Origin: Nematostella vectensis
Taxonomy: Eukaryota > Cnidaria > Anthozoa > Actiniaria > Edwardsiidae
Assembly: GCF_932526225.1 (NCBI RefSeq)
Contig: NC_064041.1
Span: forward strand, 10,152,813 to 10,216,812
Reading direction: 5' to 3'
DNA: 64,000 bases
Shown: in pieces, positions 23,581 to 31,741 of the stretch
How the letters are laid out: each line of letters opens with the position of its first letter
How positions within the stretch are numbered: the stretch's first letter is position 1
The notes under the pieces: model-generated
What the model was told of the DNA's origin: nothing
Seen by the model: the letters and a program-made list of their open reading frames with translations, nothing else
Database searches by the model: none
Made by a program: the position numbers and the translations under genes

Positions 23581-23848
23581 CCCCAAGGACTTGCAATTAG
23601 ACATCCGTCTGTCCTGTGGTATACTGGATACTGGGTGGCACAAGGCATACCCAAACGTCCTGTCCGACACCGCGGCACGCGGTACGGACGATTAGGGGCT
23701 GGGTGGCACAAGGCACACCCAAACGCTCGTCCCGCCGGCTGCGGTACGGGAAATTAGAGACTGGGTGGCACGGGTCATACCCGAACACTCGTCCCGCCGG
23801 TTGTGATACGGGCAGTCGGAGATTGGGTGGCACAGGGTATACCCAAAC
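23581..23848 (+). repeat. Subterminal direct repeats before the polymerase gene
   Basis: Three or four units of about 65-70 bp share CTGGGTGGCACAAGGCATAC, CCAAACG and a CGTCCCGCCGGCTGCGGTACG-type segment. They end at the start codon at 23849 (ACCCAAACATGG). They may act as leader or promoter elements; this is inference from position. Confidence 0.75.
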
Positions 23849-25160
23849 ATGGACGCTTATATAGAGGAGATTTTCGATAGCATGCGTGACAAAGAGGCGC
23901 CCGCCGTACTGGCAGGGCTGGTCCAGAACATCCTGGACGAGGACATCCCCGACGATGTCAAACACAGGCTGCTTAAGCCGCTCGTACCGGAGAAGGTGTG
24001 GACGGAGGAAGACGACCCTCTGCTGCTGGAACGGCGGCAAGAGGACCCGGAGGGCTTAGACCCCGAGGAGTACTATTCTCTCTTCGTCGGCGGCGCCCAT
24101 CTTCGGTTCTCAAGCGTGGATGCCACTCTACGGGGCCAAGACATAAGCGCCGGTGTTTACCAGGAGATACGAGATCTTGGTGGAACAGGTGTCGTTGCTC
24201 TAAAGCCGGTTGTGCGGGGGCCTGATATTAATGACGACGGCTCGGTGTGGTGGGTCTCGCACAAGCGAGAGTCTCTGCGGGCGAACGCAGTGCTTCCGCT
24301 GGTGCTCGAGATGGTAGACCCCGACCGGCGTTACAGACTCTTTACGGTCGTTGGTAAGGCCTCCGCAGAGCCATTGGCGCCAATCACAGAGGAGGAAGGG
24401 CGCTCGGAGCACAAGATCGGTGGGTCGTTAGTCAAAAGAGGGGGCCAAATCGCAGTCGGTGCCCTGGAAGGCATCGATGCGGGTATTTGGGAGAAAGGAC
24501 GAGAGTACCTCGTCTACGTGAGATACGAGCTTCGCCCTCTACCTGAGCGAAATGGTGAGCCTGGGCCAATGTTTGAGCGAGATGGGAGTGACGCTTTCGT
24601 TAACTGTGTTGTGAGCTATGTTGCCGACTTCTTGAGGAATCGCGACACCTCGCGCTCCCTTGGTCTAACCAAGACACGAGGCAAGATCCTCGAGCGATTC
24701 GACAAGAAGCTGGCCACCACGAGGTGCACCAAAGAAGACCTCTTTGAGATGGAAAAGAAGCTCGGGATAAAGCTGGTAGCCGTGGACGCCCTGTGAGCCT
24801 GGGCCAATGTTTGAGCGAGATGGGAGTGACGCTTTCGTTAACTGTGTTGTGAGCTATGTTGCCGACTTCTTGAGGAATCGCGACACCTCGCGCTCCCTTG
24901 GTCTAACCAAGACACGAGGCAAGATCCTCGAGCGATTCGACAAGAAGCTGGCCACCACGAGGTGCACCAAAGAAGACCTCTTTGAGATGGAAAAGAAGCT
25001 CGGGATAAAGCTGGTAGCCGTGGACGCCCTGGGCAACGTCCTGTGGGACTCGGGGAAGTACGAGAGGGGGTACACACAAATCCGCATCCCTTGCCACAAC
25101 AACCACGCCTGGGCGGAGCTTCCGACTGAACCACCTGCGCCGCGAGCGTCCACGGCCTAG
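23849..25160 (+). pseudogene. N-terminal part of a family-B DNA polymerase-like replication protein, broken
   Basis: Two open frames, 23849..24796 and 24807..25160, are parts of one gene split by a 238-bp direct duplication: 24555-24792 is repeated at 24793-25030. Since 238 is not a multiple of three, the frame is lost. The start at 23849 is the first ATG after the subterminal repeats. The segment contains KTRGKILERFDKKLATTR, KLGIKLVAVDALGN and CHNNHAWAELP. The last part resembles, from memory, the region before the exonuclease of polymerase-like proteins in similar cnidarian elements. No catalytic motif is visible, so assignment rests on the polymerase motifs in the next frames. A further frame change occurs at about 25160-25250. 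Confidence 0.6.
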
Positions 25161-25250
25161 ACTTCGAGACTGAGAGGGAGCTTCGTTCGCTGTCAGGGGG
25201 AGGCAGCGCCTCGCGCTACCAGTGCCGCCGCAAAAACGCACGAGGCGAAG

Positions 25251-26400
25251 ATGCGAGAGGTGCTCATCCGCTTCATAAACAGGGCGATCCCCAAAAGCAC
25301 GGGGGTCCGGGTGTGTGGGCGTGTTATAGTCACGCACGAAAGCAAACTGTACCGATCGGGACAAGACGGATGGGCTATCAACAGGGCGTTTACAGACGAG
25401 ACTGGACATGATCCTCAATGGCTCCCTGATGATCACCCAGCCTACCAAGAGTACATCGAAGCTACGCACTCGATGGGCGGCGCAATAGGGTACCGCTTCA
25501 AGAAGTGGACCCAAAGAGAAAACATCAGGCCAACGCCTCCTAAATACAGGGACGTCTGGCGAGCGGCGCAGGTTGAGTCCAAAGTGTGTAATAGCAGGGA
25601 AAACTTAGGGGCGCAGCCTCATGCTCACATCGACATGCGTGCGGCGTACCTAGTATGCGAGGACAGTGTCTTCGGCGGCGCCTCGGACGCCATTGATCTG
25701 GTACGGAAATACGGCTTCCCTACGAACGTGTATCGTATCGCGGATGTTGCGGGACGGCCATTGAGCAAGGTTCTTCAACTGACCGGGGCCATTCTGTTGA
25801 CCGAGTGGGGGTTCTCTGAGGCCTGCCACCCCTACACTTCCGGGAGGGTAGGGCAGCACTTGGAACAAAACGAGGGCTGGATCACCACGCCAGAGCTCAA
25901 GGACCTGCTAGACTTGGGTGACCTCGCCATGGCCGCGGCGAGGGAGGTGTTGTATAGCGTCGGAAAAAAGGACTCCATCAAGTTCCCCCACTCCGGTCCC
26001 GGCGGCGAAGACTCGCAGGGTCGAGATCTCGCTGTCCGTTTCGTAGGCAAGTGCGCTCGCCATGGCGACGAGTCCTCGATCGTAGTCCGCGACCGTGAGG
26101 AAGCCGCGTATCTGACAAACCTCCTTGCGGGCACCGACCACTTACTTAACTCCGAGCATGCCGACGGGGCTCATCTGATCCAATACAAAGACGGAGTCTG
26201 GCGCTCACAATGGTACCACATCAGGGCCTTCGTCTTGGCGTACACAAACATAGCGTTGCGACGCATTTGAGGCGGATCCTTCGCGAAGACGTCCTCCGAG
26301 TGTGCACAGATGCCATATACGCAAAGGCGGTGCCCAGTGGTGTGAGGCTCGTGGAGCGAAATCCGAGGTATGGAGAGTGGCGCCACAAGAGGCCTGGGTA
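25251..26400 (+). pseudogene. Family-B DNA polymerase palm region, broken
   Basis: The frame 25251..26270 carries HAHIDMRAAYL (about residues 125-133), which fits polymerase motif A, where the Asp binds metal and aromatic residues follow. It ends with QWYHIRAFVLAYTNIALRR. The frame then shifts near 26260 into the next frame, whose start carries LREDVLRVCTDAIYAKAV. There the Thr-Asp pair in CTDAIY (residues 33-34) fits motif C, the D-T-D of family B polymerases, with one acidic residue replaced by Cys. In a canonical enzyme the motif is YxDTDS, so either the family deviates or this copy has decayed. The likely role is replication of the element's linear DNA. The frameshift means no intact polymerase is made from this copy. 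Confidence 0.65.
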
Positions 26401-27625
26401 CGAGTGGCGGCCCGAGGCGGCTTGGGGTCCGAAGAGGTCGGGGTGCTTGGCTAGGGAGCCAAGCACTGCGCCGAGTCTGCCGTGCGATCTGGTGGCCGCA
26501 ACCTCTGCGAGGATGTATCTAGTCGGCCAGGGAGGATCGGGGAAGACCGAGAGGGCGGTGAGCATGTTCCGTGGCCGTAACGCTGTGGTGCTCACCCCCG
26601 AGAACGACCTCGCCCACGACCATCGCAACAACCCGCGCCTCGCGGTGAAGGCTCAAACCTACCACCACTACCTCTGCATACCAGCGGAGAAGCCGATAGA
26701 GGAGTGGAGACCTTCCGAGCTGGGGCACAAACTCGACCGTCTTACAGAAGTAATCATCATTGACGAGTGCTGTAAGGTGCAGACTAAAGTGCTACGCGCC
26801 ATCCTAGGGTATCTCGCCACGCGGCCGTGTCAGGTAGTGTGTTGTGGCGACTATGGGCAGGTCCCGCCCTGGGGAGATAAAGAGGGGCCTCACGATATGC
26901 TCAAGGAGTGGGCACAAGGGAACATCCGCTGGTTCGGGTCCGACTACCGCTGCCTGTGTGAAGACTGCGGAAAGCCGTACAGTACATGCGACTGCGGCTC
27001 TGCCGCCCCCTCCTCCAGGCTCCACGACATAAAGGGCCGGATTTGGTGTCAGCCAGACTCCCAACAGCTTGAGGTGTTTCGAGAGGAGTGGGATGGGGTG
27101 GCGTTCGACGCGGCGATCGAGCAGGCCCACCCAAGCGATATGTGGGTGTGCTCGACCAACAAGATGGGGGCCCTTGTCCAGCAGCGATTGATAGAGCACC
27201 ACAGGAAAAACTACCCCCGACTGCCAGCAACCATCCGCTTTGACCCCGATCCTAGCGTCGCGCATCGTTATCGCAAGCAAGGAGGGCCGGTGCCCGTGCC
27301 AGGCAAAAGGGGCGAGAAGGTTGACGCGTACAAAGGCACGGTAGTCGAGGTCCCTCTCGGCGTGGTCCTTAACGGGCTTCCCCTCGGGTGGAAATACGCG
27401 GGCTGGGTGACAGTCCACCGGGTGCAGGGCAAGACCATCCAGAACCCAAGACGTCTGTTTATCATAGACCACAGCTTAGAGGGCTGGATCACGAATGCTG
27501 TGTACACCGGCATCTCCCGCGTGCGGCTCGCCGACCAGATAGTCCGCGTGATCCCCCCGATGACACCCCAGGGGCTTTGGTTCCCACAGGACTGCAGGCT
27601 ACGCCCAGTGAAGAGCTCATTATAG
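26210..27625 (+). CDS. SF1 helicase domain fused to the polymerase tail
   Basis: This 471-codon frame starts with the end of the polymerase palm and continues into a superfamily 1 helicase. Motif I is GQGGSGKT (residues 106-113), motif II IIIDEC (182-187), motif III GDYGQVPP (213-220), motif V TVHRVQGKTI (401-410) and motif VI YTGISRVR (432-439). Between motifs III and IV is a Cys-rich insert, CLCEDCGKPYSTCDCG (248-263), that may bind zinc. The arrangement resembles Pif1/RecD/Dda-like helicases, which unwind DNA 5' to 3'. Polymerase and helicase appear to have been one reading frame before the shift near 26260, and the frame shifts again at about 27600 into the HNH module. The ATG at 26210 is therefore probably not a true start. 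Confidence 0.82.
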   Translation: MVPHQGLRLGVHKHSVATHLRRILREDVLRVCTDAIYAKAVPSGVRLVERNPRYGEWRHKRPGYEWRPEAAWGPKRSGCLAREPSTAPSLPCDLVAATSARMYLVGQGGSGKTERAVSMFRGRNAVVLTPENDLAHDHRNNPRLAVKAQTYHHYLCIPAEKPIEEWRPSELGHKLDRLTEVIIIDECCKVQTKVLRAILGYLATRPCQVVCCGDYGQVPPWGDKEGPHDMLKEWAQGNIRWFGSDYRCLCEDCGKPYSTCDCGSAAPSSRLHDIKGRIWCQPDSQQLEVFREEWDGVAFDAAIEQAHPSDMWVCSTNKMGALVQQRLIEHHRKNYPRLPATIRFDPDPSVAHRYRKQGGPVPVPGKRGEKVDAYKGTVVEVPLGVVLNGLPLGWKYAGWVTVHRVQGKTIQNPRRLFIIDHSLEGWITNAVYTGISRVRLADQIVRVIPPMTPQGLWFPQDCRLRPVKSSL

Positions 27626-27897
27626 CGCGAATCAAGCGATACGCTATAGACAACAGGCAAAAGGGTCGCACGAAGTACACGGGGCCGCACCACGTTCTGA
27701 CGGTAGACCACGTACTCGGCATGATTGCTGAAGCGGAAAAGAAGTGCACGCTCTGTGGCACTCAGCTTCTGCTTCAGGGGTACACCAAGAGTCATCCCCA
27801 ATGCTTCAGTATCGACCGGTGGGACGACAGTCAGGGTCACTACAAGTGGAATGTCAGACTCACGTGCCTCAGCTGCAATAGAAGGCACAAGCGCTGA
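27589..27897 (+). CDS. HNH-type zinc endonuclease-like module, C-terminal end of the replication protein
   Basis: About 100 residues in the frame that follows the helicase. There is a Cys pair CTLCG (120 and 123 of the 27388 frame), then FSIDRWDDSQGHYKWN, and a second Cys pair in LTCLSCNRRHKR. The C-x2-C...D-x2-D-x4-H...N...C-x2-CN layout is that of small HNH-like or zinc-ribbon nucleases. Residues upstream of about 27589 in this frame overlap the helicase and are a shadow. A frame change at 27600-27625 separates it from the helicase, so it was probably the C-terminal domain of one fused protein. The role is uncertain: it might process DNA ends during replication or excision. Confidence 0.65.
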   Translation, partial: GLQATPSEELIIARIKRYAIDNRQKGRTKYTGPHHVLTVDHVLGMIAEAEKKCTLCGTQLLLQGYTKSHPQCFSIDRWDDSQGHYKWNVRLTCLSCNRRHKR

Positions 27898-28126
27898 TCA
27901 CGCTAGGGTGGCGCTGGCGTCGCGCTACGCAACTGCGATCGCGTGAAGCCGTGCTTAGAGTACGCCGTGTAATACAACACTGGCTGTCCGGGCTCCATGA
28001 CCCTCTTTAGTATTGGGTACGCCTTGCTTGTCCACCACGGGTCCGTCGCCCGCCGTCGGCCCTTGTCCTGAAGGTCTTCCTCGTTTACGGCGATTTACAC
28101 CCCCGTCCCGACCTCCAAGGGGGCCT
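27898..28126. other. Convergent intergenic region inside the element
   Basis: The plus-strand replication gene and the minus-strand integrase converge here. No gene is evident. It probably holds the two polyadenylation/termination regions, but no clear AATAAA pair was found. Confidence 0.5.
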
Positions 28127-28870
28127 CTAAGGGGGTTTTTCGGCTTTGAGAGGCACGCGCCTCAGCTTTATGGCGTCCTCAGGCGCAAGGCCAGTCATGC
28201 CAGTCTTCGTTGCGTTTATGTCCGAGAAGACGATTGGCAGAGCAGTAACCCACTCGCGGTTTGTCTTGCCGGAAGCAAGCTCCTTCGAGTACTGCGCACG
28301 AAATAGGCGCTGCGCTAGCCAGCGATGGAAAGACTCGGCGAAAGCTTGGCTCCTGTGGTGCCCAGGCTCAGCCCGTCGGACCTTCACCCCGTGGTCTGTT
28401 AGGAGCTTCGTGGTAGCACCCTTGAACTCCGTGCCGTCATCAACCATGAGGACTTTAGGCCATGTGAGAGGTCCCTCTTCGTAGATGCCAGCGAGTTCGC
28501 GGGAGACGACGGCCGCGCTCTTAGTCCTCAGTGGGCGGGCGGCTTTATATCGTGAAGCAACGTCAACGACAGTCAGGGCATACTTGTACCCGCGGTCGGT
28601 TGGTAAGAATAACAGGTCCGACTGGTGGATACGGTTTGGTATCTGCTCCGAGAAGTGGGCGTAGGTAGTCGGAGGAGGGGGCGTCTGTGTGTAGCCCCCG
28701 ACGGGCTGCGAGCTTACCCACCTGCGCGCTCGATCTATGGAGGCTGAGCCCTTGGGAAGTTTGGCATGCAGGGCGGTCACTCCCTGGAAACCACCTCTGG
28801 CGTAGTATATAGGACGAAGGAACGCATCGAGCTCTTCGTCGGACATGCGCTTGCCGTTCCGGCGGGCCAT
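28127..28870 (-). CDS. DDE integrase (retroviral-type, Polinton family)
   Basis: The 247-residue frame is intact. The catalytic triad is visible: Asp in HQSDLLFLP (D85), Asp in LMVDDGTEFKG (D145) and Glu in AFAESFHRWL (E179), with 34 residues between the last two, the D,D35E spacing of RVE integrases. TVVDVASRYKAARPL is the usual second strand of the fold. The N-terminal part (about 1-60) has basic residues and probably a helical DNA-binding region, but no HHCC zinc motif. Integrases of this type cut and join the element ends and give short target duplications, consistent with the 6-bp duplication found. The start codon lies next to the dispersed 16-bp motif, which here encodes RNGKR. Confidence 0.93.
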   Translation of the reverse strand: MARRNGKRMSDEELDAFLRPIYYARGGFQGVTALHAKLPKGSASIDRARRWVSSQPVGGYTQTPPPPTTYAHFSEQIPNRIHQSDLLFLPTDRGYKYALTVVDVASRYKAARPLRTKSAAVVSRELAGIYEEGPLTWPKVLMVDDGTEFKGATTKLLTDHGVKVRRAEPGHHRSQAFAESFHRWLAQRLFRAQYSKELASGKTNREWVTALPIVFSDINATKTGMTGLAPEDAIKLRRVPLKAEKPP

Positions 28871-28917
28871 TACGTGCGTATCGGGACGGGGGAATCAGTC
28901 TCCAACAGGCGGATGCC

Positions 28918-29010
28918 GTCTGCTTAGCCTTCGGCGTACGTATACGTACACGTATACGCGCAGCATGAAAAAAGGCCGCCTAGACGCATACGTACGTATA
29001 CGCGTTTCGA
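28918..29010. promoter_or_regulatory. Cluster of palindromic CGTATACG motifs upstream of the integrase
   Basis: GTACGTATACGTACACGTATACG-type palindromes occur at 28935-28961 and again at 28989-29004. Similar CGTATACGCG words lie directly before the capsid gene start at 33008-33024. The position upstream of the integrase suggests a regulatory site. Confidence 0.4.
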
Positions 29011-29034
29011 CGGCAGCTGCATCACAGCAAGCGG

Positions 29035-29392
29035 CTAGCTGCGTAGCCGATGGCGAGAGCGCCGGCGCCTATGTACGCCAATTCCCCCAGTTTTTCTGGG
29101 GACGTAGTAGTCGGACAGCTCGGGGGCCCGCATCGACTCCATGGAGGTCTGGTTGTAGGAGTTTGAGGGACCCTCTCTCGCGACTTTGAGCTTGCCAATC
29201 GAGGATTTTTTGTCGCCGCTGTTGGTAGCGTCCATAGTCTTGTTGGTATTTCTCCAGGGCCTTGTCGTGCCTCTCCTTCTCGGCTAAGGCGGGGCTCTCA
29301 TCGTTCGACAGGAACTTTGCGAGGTAGTTGCCACCAACGAATGCAGTCGCGTTTAGGACGGCGCCGCCAACCAAAATCGCGATAGAGGCCAT
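29035..29392 (-). pseudogene. Small membrane-anchored conserved protein, frameshifted
   Basis: Translation most likely starts at 29392, giving MASIAILVGGAVLNATAFVG, a hydrophobic N-terminal segment with small residues. A charged coiled-coil-like stretch follows (KERHDKALEKYQQDYGRYQQ and RRQKILDWQ). The expected continuation APELSDYYVP is in another frame (29035..29235), so at least one frameshift is present near 29110-29170. I remember this family as a frequent neighbour of capsid and integrase genes in cnidarian elements, but its function is unknown to me. It could be a virion membrane or minor structural protein. Confidence 0.6.
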
Positions 29393-29465
29393 GTCTATGC
29401 GAAACACACTCCACGCGCTGTGGTATGCGCAAGGCGCGCACGAGTCTAACACACGGCCCACGCTA

Positions 29466-29690
29466 CTACATGGGCAGGATCTTCTGGTTCTCAAGGTAAC
29501 CCTTCAAAGCGACAGCACCTGCGACGGCGGCAGTCATTTTTGCGTAGTTCATGGCGTTCGCGGAGGGATCTTTGGTGAAGTCCTCGCATAAGACCTTACG
29601 CCCAACCCAGCCAATACCGGCGACGAGGCCGGTTATGACTGCGGCGTCGGTGATGGTCTTTTTAATCTTGCTCTGCTGCGTCGTCGACAT
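29466..29690 (-). CDS. Small two-helix membrane protein
   Basis: Starting at the ATG ending at 29690, the product is about 74 residues: a basic start (TTQQSKIKKTITD), a hydrophobic helix AAVITGLVAGIGWVGRKVL, a polar FTKDPSANAMNY stretch and a second helix MTAAVAGAVALKGYL. A TATA-like TTTATACACG lies about 30 bases upstream on the minus strand. The longer 99-codon reading from 29765 is less likely. It is probably a virion or host membrane protein by analogy with small hydrophobic proteins of related elements; this is inference. Confidence 0.6.
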   Translation of the reverse strand: MSTTQQSKIKKTITDAAVITGLVAGIGWVGRKVLCEDFTKDPSANAMNYAKMTAAVAGAVALKGYLENQKILPM

Positions 29691-29730
29691 CGTGCGGATA
29701 TGGGTGGGGCCCTCGTGTATAAATGTCTGC

Positions 29731-30434
29731 TTACTCCATGGATAACAGCCGAGACCCGGGAGCACGAAGCGCTGTCATCGGAGCGCGCTCCTTGGTCTGC
29801 TGTGCGGCCGCCAGCGGCCTTGCGGGCGGAGTCCCGCCGTCGGCCGCTGCGTGCGGATCGGTAGCTCGCTCGGCCCCGGGGCCACCAGCTGGTGTGCGCG
29901 TGAACGCGGCAGCTAGCTCCCGCCTAGGTGTGTAGAGGCCGATCAATGACACTAGAAGACCAGCGAGCCCGATGACCGAGCTGGCCGACCAGGCAGAGTT
30001 GCTCTCCGGGGCAGGTGTGTGTGCCGATGGCATGCCAGCGCTTGCCGTTCCGGAGGCGGCATCGTCGGCGCGCAAGCGCCGACCCGGCTGCCGCTCGCTC
30101 GGCCCCGGGGCCACCGGCAGCTGCTGCGCAGCGGCGACACGAAGCGACTCTTTCTTCGCTCTGTTGATTCGGTTCGTTGATTCGGTTGATTCTTTGCCAA
30201 GCGCCTTCCGGCTTCGACTAGTCCAGGGTGAGGTCGGGTCGCGGGCGGTTCGGGGCTCGTGATTCGCGCGTCGCGCGCCGCTGCCGGGACGGCAGCCACA
30301 GGCGCACGTGCAGGTTCTTGATGCCGTTTGCCAAGTTCTTGGGCAAGTTCTTGAGCAAGTTGTTCGTCAGGCTGGGCACTAGTACTCCCTTGAGGTTCCT
30401 CCATCTGCGTCGACGTGCGAACACGCGGTGTCAA
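29731..30434 (-). pseudogene. Single-pass membrane protein, frameshifted
   Basis: Two overlapping frames, 29952..30434 and 29731..30114, seem to be one gene. The first part is hydrophilic and glutamine-rich (DEQLAQELAQELGKRHQE), and the second holds a membrane segment SSVIGLAGLLVSLIGLY followed by basic residues. A Pro/Ala-rich spacer in between includes the dispersed motif (30038-30053), which encodes GTASA. The frame break lies at about 30060-30240. Function is unknown. Confidence 0.45.
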
Positions 30435-30497
30435 CTACTTGGAACCAAGTACTTGGCACCAAGTGGTAGGAGAAGTGGCGAGCTTTCAAATGAGCGT

Positions 30498-31085
30498 CTA
30501 CTCTGGGATGGCGGGCTCGACACTGTCCGTGGCTGCTACCTCGTGTTGGCTCCGCGCGTCGGCGCTTGCTGTTCCGGTGTCGGCACGACAGTCCACGTGA
30601 CGCGCTATGTGTAACGCCCCGGCGGCTAAAGCCATCAAACGACCGCGGCGTAGAGCCAGGCTTCCGCCCAATATGCGGAGCTCGTTGTTGACGATGTAGT
30701 CGGACACTAGGTCATTGTGAAGATCGACCGCACTGTCTATCGGCAGCGCCATGCCTACCAGCTTGGTCGTAAGCTTCAGAAAGCTGTCTGCCAGGGCGTC
30801 TGTAGTCCGGTTGGCTAGAGCGGTCTCGTATCGCCTCTGGTACTTCCTCACCTCCTCGGCGCTCATGCGTTTGACGTCGTCGTGAGTCAGGGCCTTGCCT
30901 ACCATTTTTCTCGACTTCCCCGAGGCTACGAGAATCGCGAGTTCCTCCCTCGCGTCTGCTATCTCAGTTTGCTCACCTCCGGTTGCCGCCCCGGCAGGTT
31001 GCGTCGAGCAGTCCAACGACTCGACGGCCGGGAGGCCTGCGGCGTCCCCCTCAAGAAGACTCTCAAAGTATTCGTCGCTCATCAT
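30498..31085 (-). CDS. Conserved protein of the element, function unknown
   Basis: The most likely start is the Met pair at 31082-31085 (MMSDEYFESLLEGD), because the upstream Met at 31103 lies in a probable promoter stretch. Conserved-looking parts are LASGKSRKMVGKALTHDD, DVKRMSAEEVRKYQRRYETA and LRILGGSLALRRGRLMAL. The last 25 residues contain the dispersed motif (encoding GTASA at 30562-30577) and look unlike the rest, so the original C terminus was probably near HIARHVDC. It sits directly downstream of the ATPase on the same strand, in the late-type gene block. Confidence 0.65.
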   Translation of the reverse strand: MMSDEYFESLLEGDAAGLPAVESLDCSTQPAGAATGGEQTEIADAREELAILVASGKSRKMVGKALTHDDVKRMSAEEVRKYQRRYETALANRTTDALADSFLKLTTKLVGMALPIDSAVDLHNDLVSDYIVNNELRILGGSLALRRGRLMALAAGALHIARHVDCRADTGTASADARSQHEVAATDSVEPAIPE

Positions 31086-31127
31086 GCCGTGGCTAAGGTG
31101 CATATACGTTATGCCCTAGGGCGGTGG

Positions 31128-31722
31128 TTACCGTTCAACTAGGGCGATGGTATAAGGGTGACGCAAGCAAAACTCTAACTTCGAGAACTTTTTCGTCTTG
31201 AGGGCCTTCATGTACTCTTTCATCTTCTCTTCTGAGAGCTCCGCGCCGTAGTCATGCAGCATAGCTTTCATGTCCGCCTTGCTCGGGGTATAGAAGACCA
31301 CCAGGGCCGCGATGTTCTCGCGGAACGGCTTCGTGATGCTGGTGAGCTGCTGCGTGATCACCCACACGCTAATACCCACGTGGCGCGCGCTGAACGCCAA
31401 GTTGACGAGCTGGTCAGAGCGCGTCTTTCGAGGCCGCACAGTCGTCGAGTATGATTAGCGTATTAGTGTCTTCGAAGAGAGTGGAGACAAACCTCAGCAG
31501 TACGTCGATCTGACCCGCCTCAGGTGCGATGACAAACAGACGATTGTCGCCCTCGCCAAAGCCGTCGTATGTTTTGTTGTAGACAAAGGTAGGGCACATG
31601 AGTACGATGTAGTCAAACTTGCCCCGGAAAGGGCCGCGCAGTCGGTCCACTACGAATTGGGTCTTCCCGCATGACGTCGGGCCCACGATGAGAGTGTTAA
31701 ATGGGACGTTCTTCGGGTCCAT
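31128..31722 (-). pseudogene. A32/FtsK-HerA-like genome packaging ATPase, frameshifted
   Basis: Frame 31414..31722 carries a P-loop GPTSCGKT (residues 14-21) and the Walker B strand TLIILDDCA. Frame 31128..31439 continues with NLAFSARHVGISVWVITQQL (the sensor strand with its Gln) and YTPSKADMKAMLHDYG. They are parts of one gene with a frameshift near 31420-31440. Poxvirus A32-type ATPases of Polintons and large DNA viruses power packaging of DNA into the capsid, and one beside the capsid gene is typical. Because of the shift the product of this copy would be truncated after the Walker B region. Confidence 0.85.
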
Positions 31723-31741
31723 ACCGCTCCGGCGTATGTGC

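Noticed and set aside
26804-27472. Minus-strand frame of 222 codons
   Set aside because: It is a shadow of the helicase gene, which has clear SF1 motifs on the plus strand.
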